Virus record (IMG/VR): IMGVR_UViG_3300035670_000108
Span: 1 to 64,000 of that record
Reading direction: 5' to 3' (one strand)
DNA: 64,000 nucleotides
Source: a virus
Shown here: piece after piece, positions 63,900 through 64,000 of the stretch
Layout: each line of letters opens with the position of its first letter
Position numbering within the stretch: position 1 is the first letter of the stretch
Translations under genes and position numbers: made by a program
The notes under the pieces: generated by a model
Told to the model about the DNA's origin: nothing
Databases searched by the model: none
Seen by the model: the letters and a program-made list of their open reading frames with translations, nothing else

Positions 63900-64000
63900 A
63901 TGAGCAGTCTGTTCTTCCAGCTCCACCAGATCGACGCAGAGGGGTCGCGGTTCACCGCCATGGAGCGGGAGATGCTGCGCCTGACCCTGGAAGCCAACCC
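63900..64000 (+). CDS. start of the next tail gene, cut by the window
   Basis: ATG at 63900 with GGAGG upstream. The visible product begins MSSLFFQLHQIDAEGSRFTA. Its position after the tail tube suggests a tail assembly chaperone, but too little is visible to tell. Confidence 0.6.
   Translation, partial: MSSLFFQLHQIDAEGSRFTAMEREMLRLTLEAN

Overview
The window is most of the genome of a tailed, double-stranded DNA bacteriophage (Caudoviricetes). The host is probably a GC-rich gammaproteobacterium, most likely Pseudomonas-like: GC-rich codon use, strong AGGAG ribosome sites and good sigma-70 promoters. There are no tRNA genes, no rRNA, no integrase and no insertion sequence, and nothing points to lysogeny except one small helix-turn-helix regulator. 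Genes are tightly packed, with many stop/start overlaps (ATGA, TGATG, TAATG, TTGA).

Layout. (1) Bases 1-792, plus strand: end of a late lysis module (i-spanin cut by the window edge, nested/overlapping o-spanin, one small gene), closed by a bidirectional terminator at 797-824. (2) About 830-28,000, minus strand: replication, recombination and nucleotide module. It holds a Rad50/SbcC-like and Mre11/SbcD-like pair, a PD-(D/E)XK nuclease, a RecD/Dda-like helicase, ATP-dependent DNA ligase, a 1232-residue family A DNA polymerase carrying its own 5'-nuclease domain, a SNF2-like helicase, a PrimPol-helicase, an HTH regulator, thymidylate synthase, a MazG-like protein, a dNMP kinase, HU and HU-like proteins, a GroES-like protein, an EF-Tu-mimic protein and a DUF4326 protein. 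(3) About 28,000-48,700, minus strand: an accessory early region of short genes mostly of unknown function, punctuated by about 19 copies of a 17-bp palindrome (CTGCAAAGACTTTGCAG) at gene junctions, often followed by a hairpin that holds the Shine-Dalgarno sequence. A two-gene GDSL-esterase cassette inside it is bracketed by 24-bp direct repeats of the palindrome. A 1.1-kb non-coding, AT-rich region (45,580-46,664) carries iterated TTGCACC motifs and is a candidate replication origin. (4) About 48,750-49,074: divergent control region. (5) 49,075-64,000, plus strand: an rdgC-containing leading operon, then small and large terminase, portal, S49 protease/scaffold, decoration protein, major capsid, connector/neck proteins and tail tube, running off the right edge.

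How it fits together. The HTH regulator gene at 17,603-17,815 has a 13-bp palindrome (TGTACGGAGTACA) inside its own promoter, and the only other copy I found lies over the -10 box of the plus-strand promoter at 48,986-49,014. One repressor may therefore set the balance between replication genes and the rightward operon. A second dispersed signal, CAAGGRGWGG and the shorter CAAGGGTGG, recurs about 30 times through all modules, mostly in one orientation relative to transcription and often using rare Leu codons. Its role is unknown.
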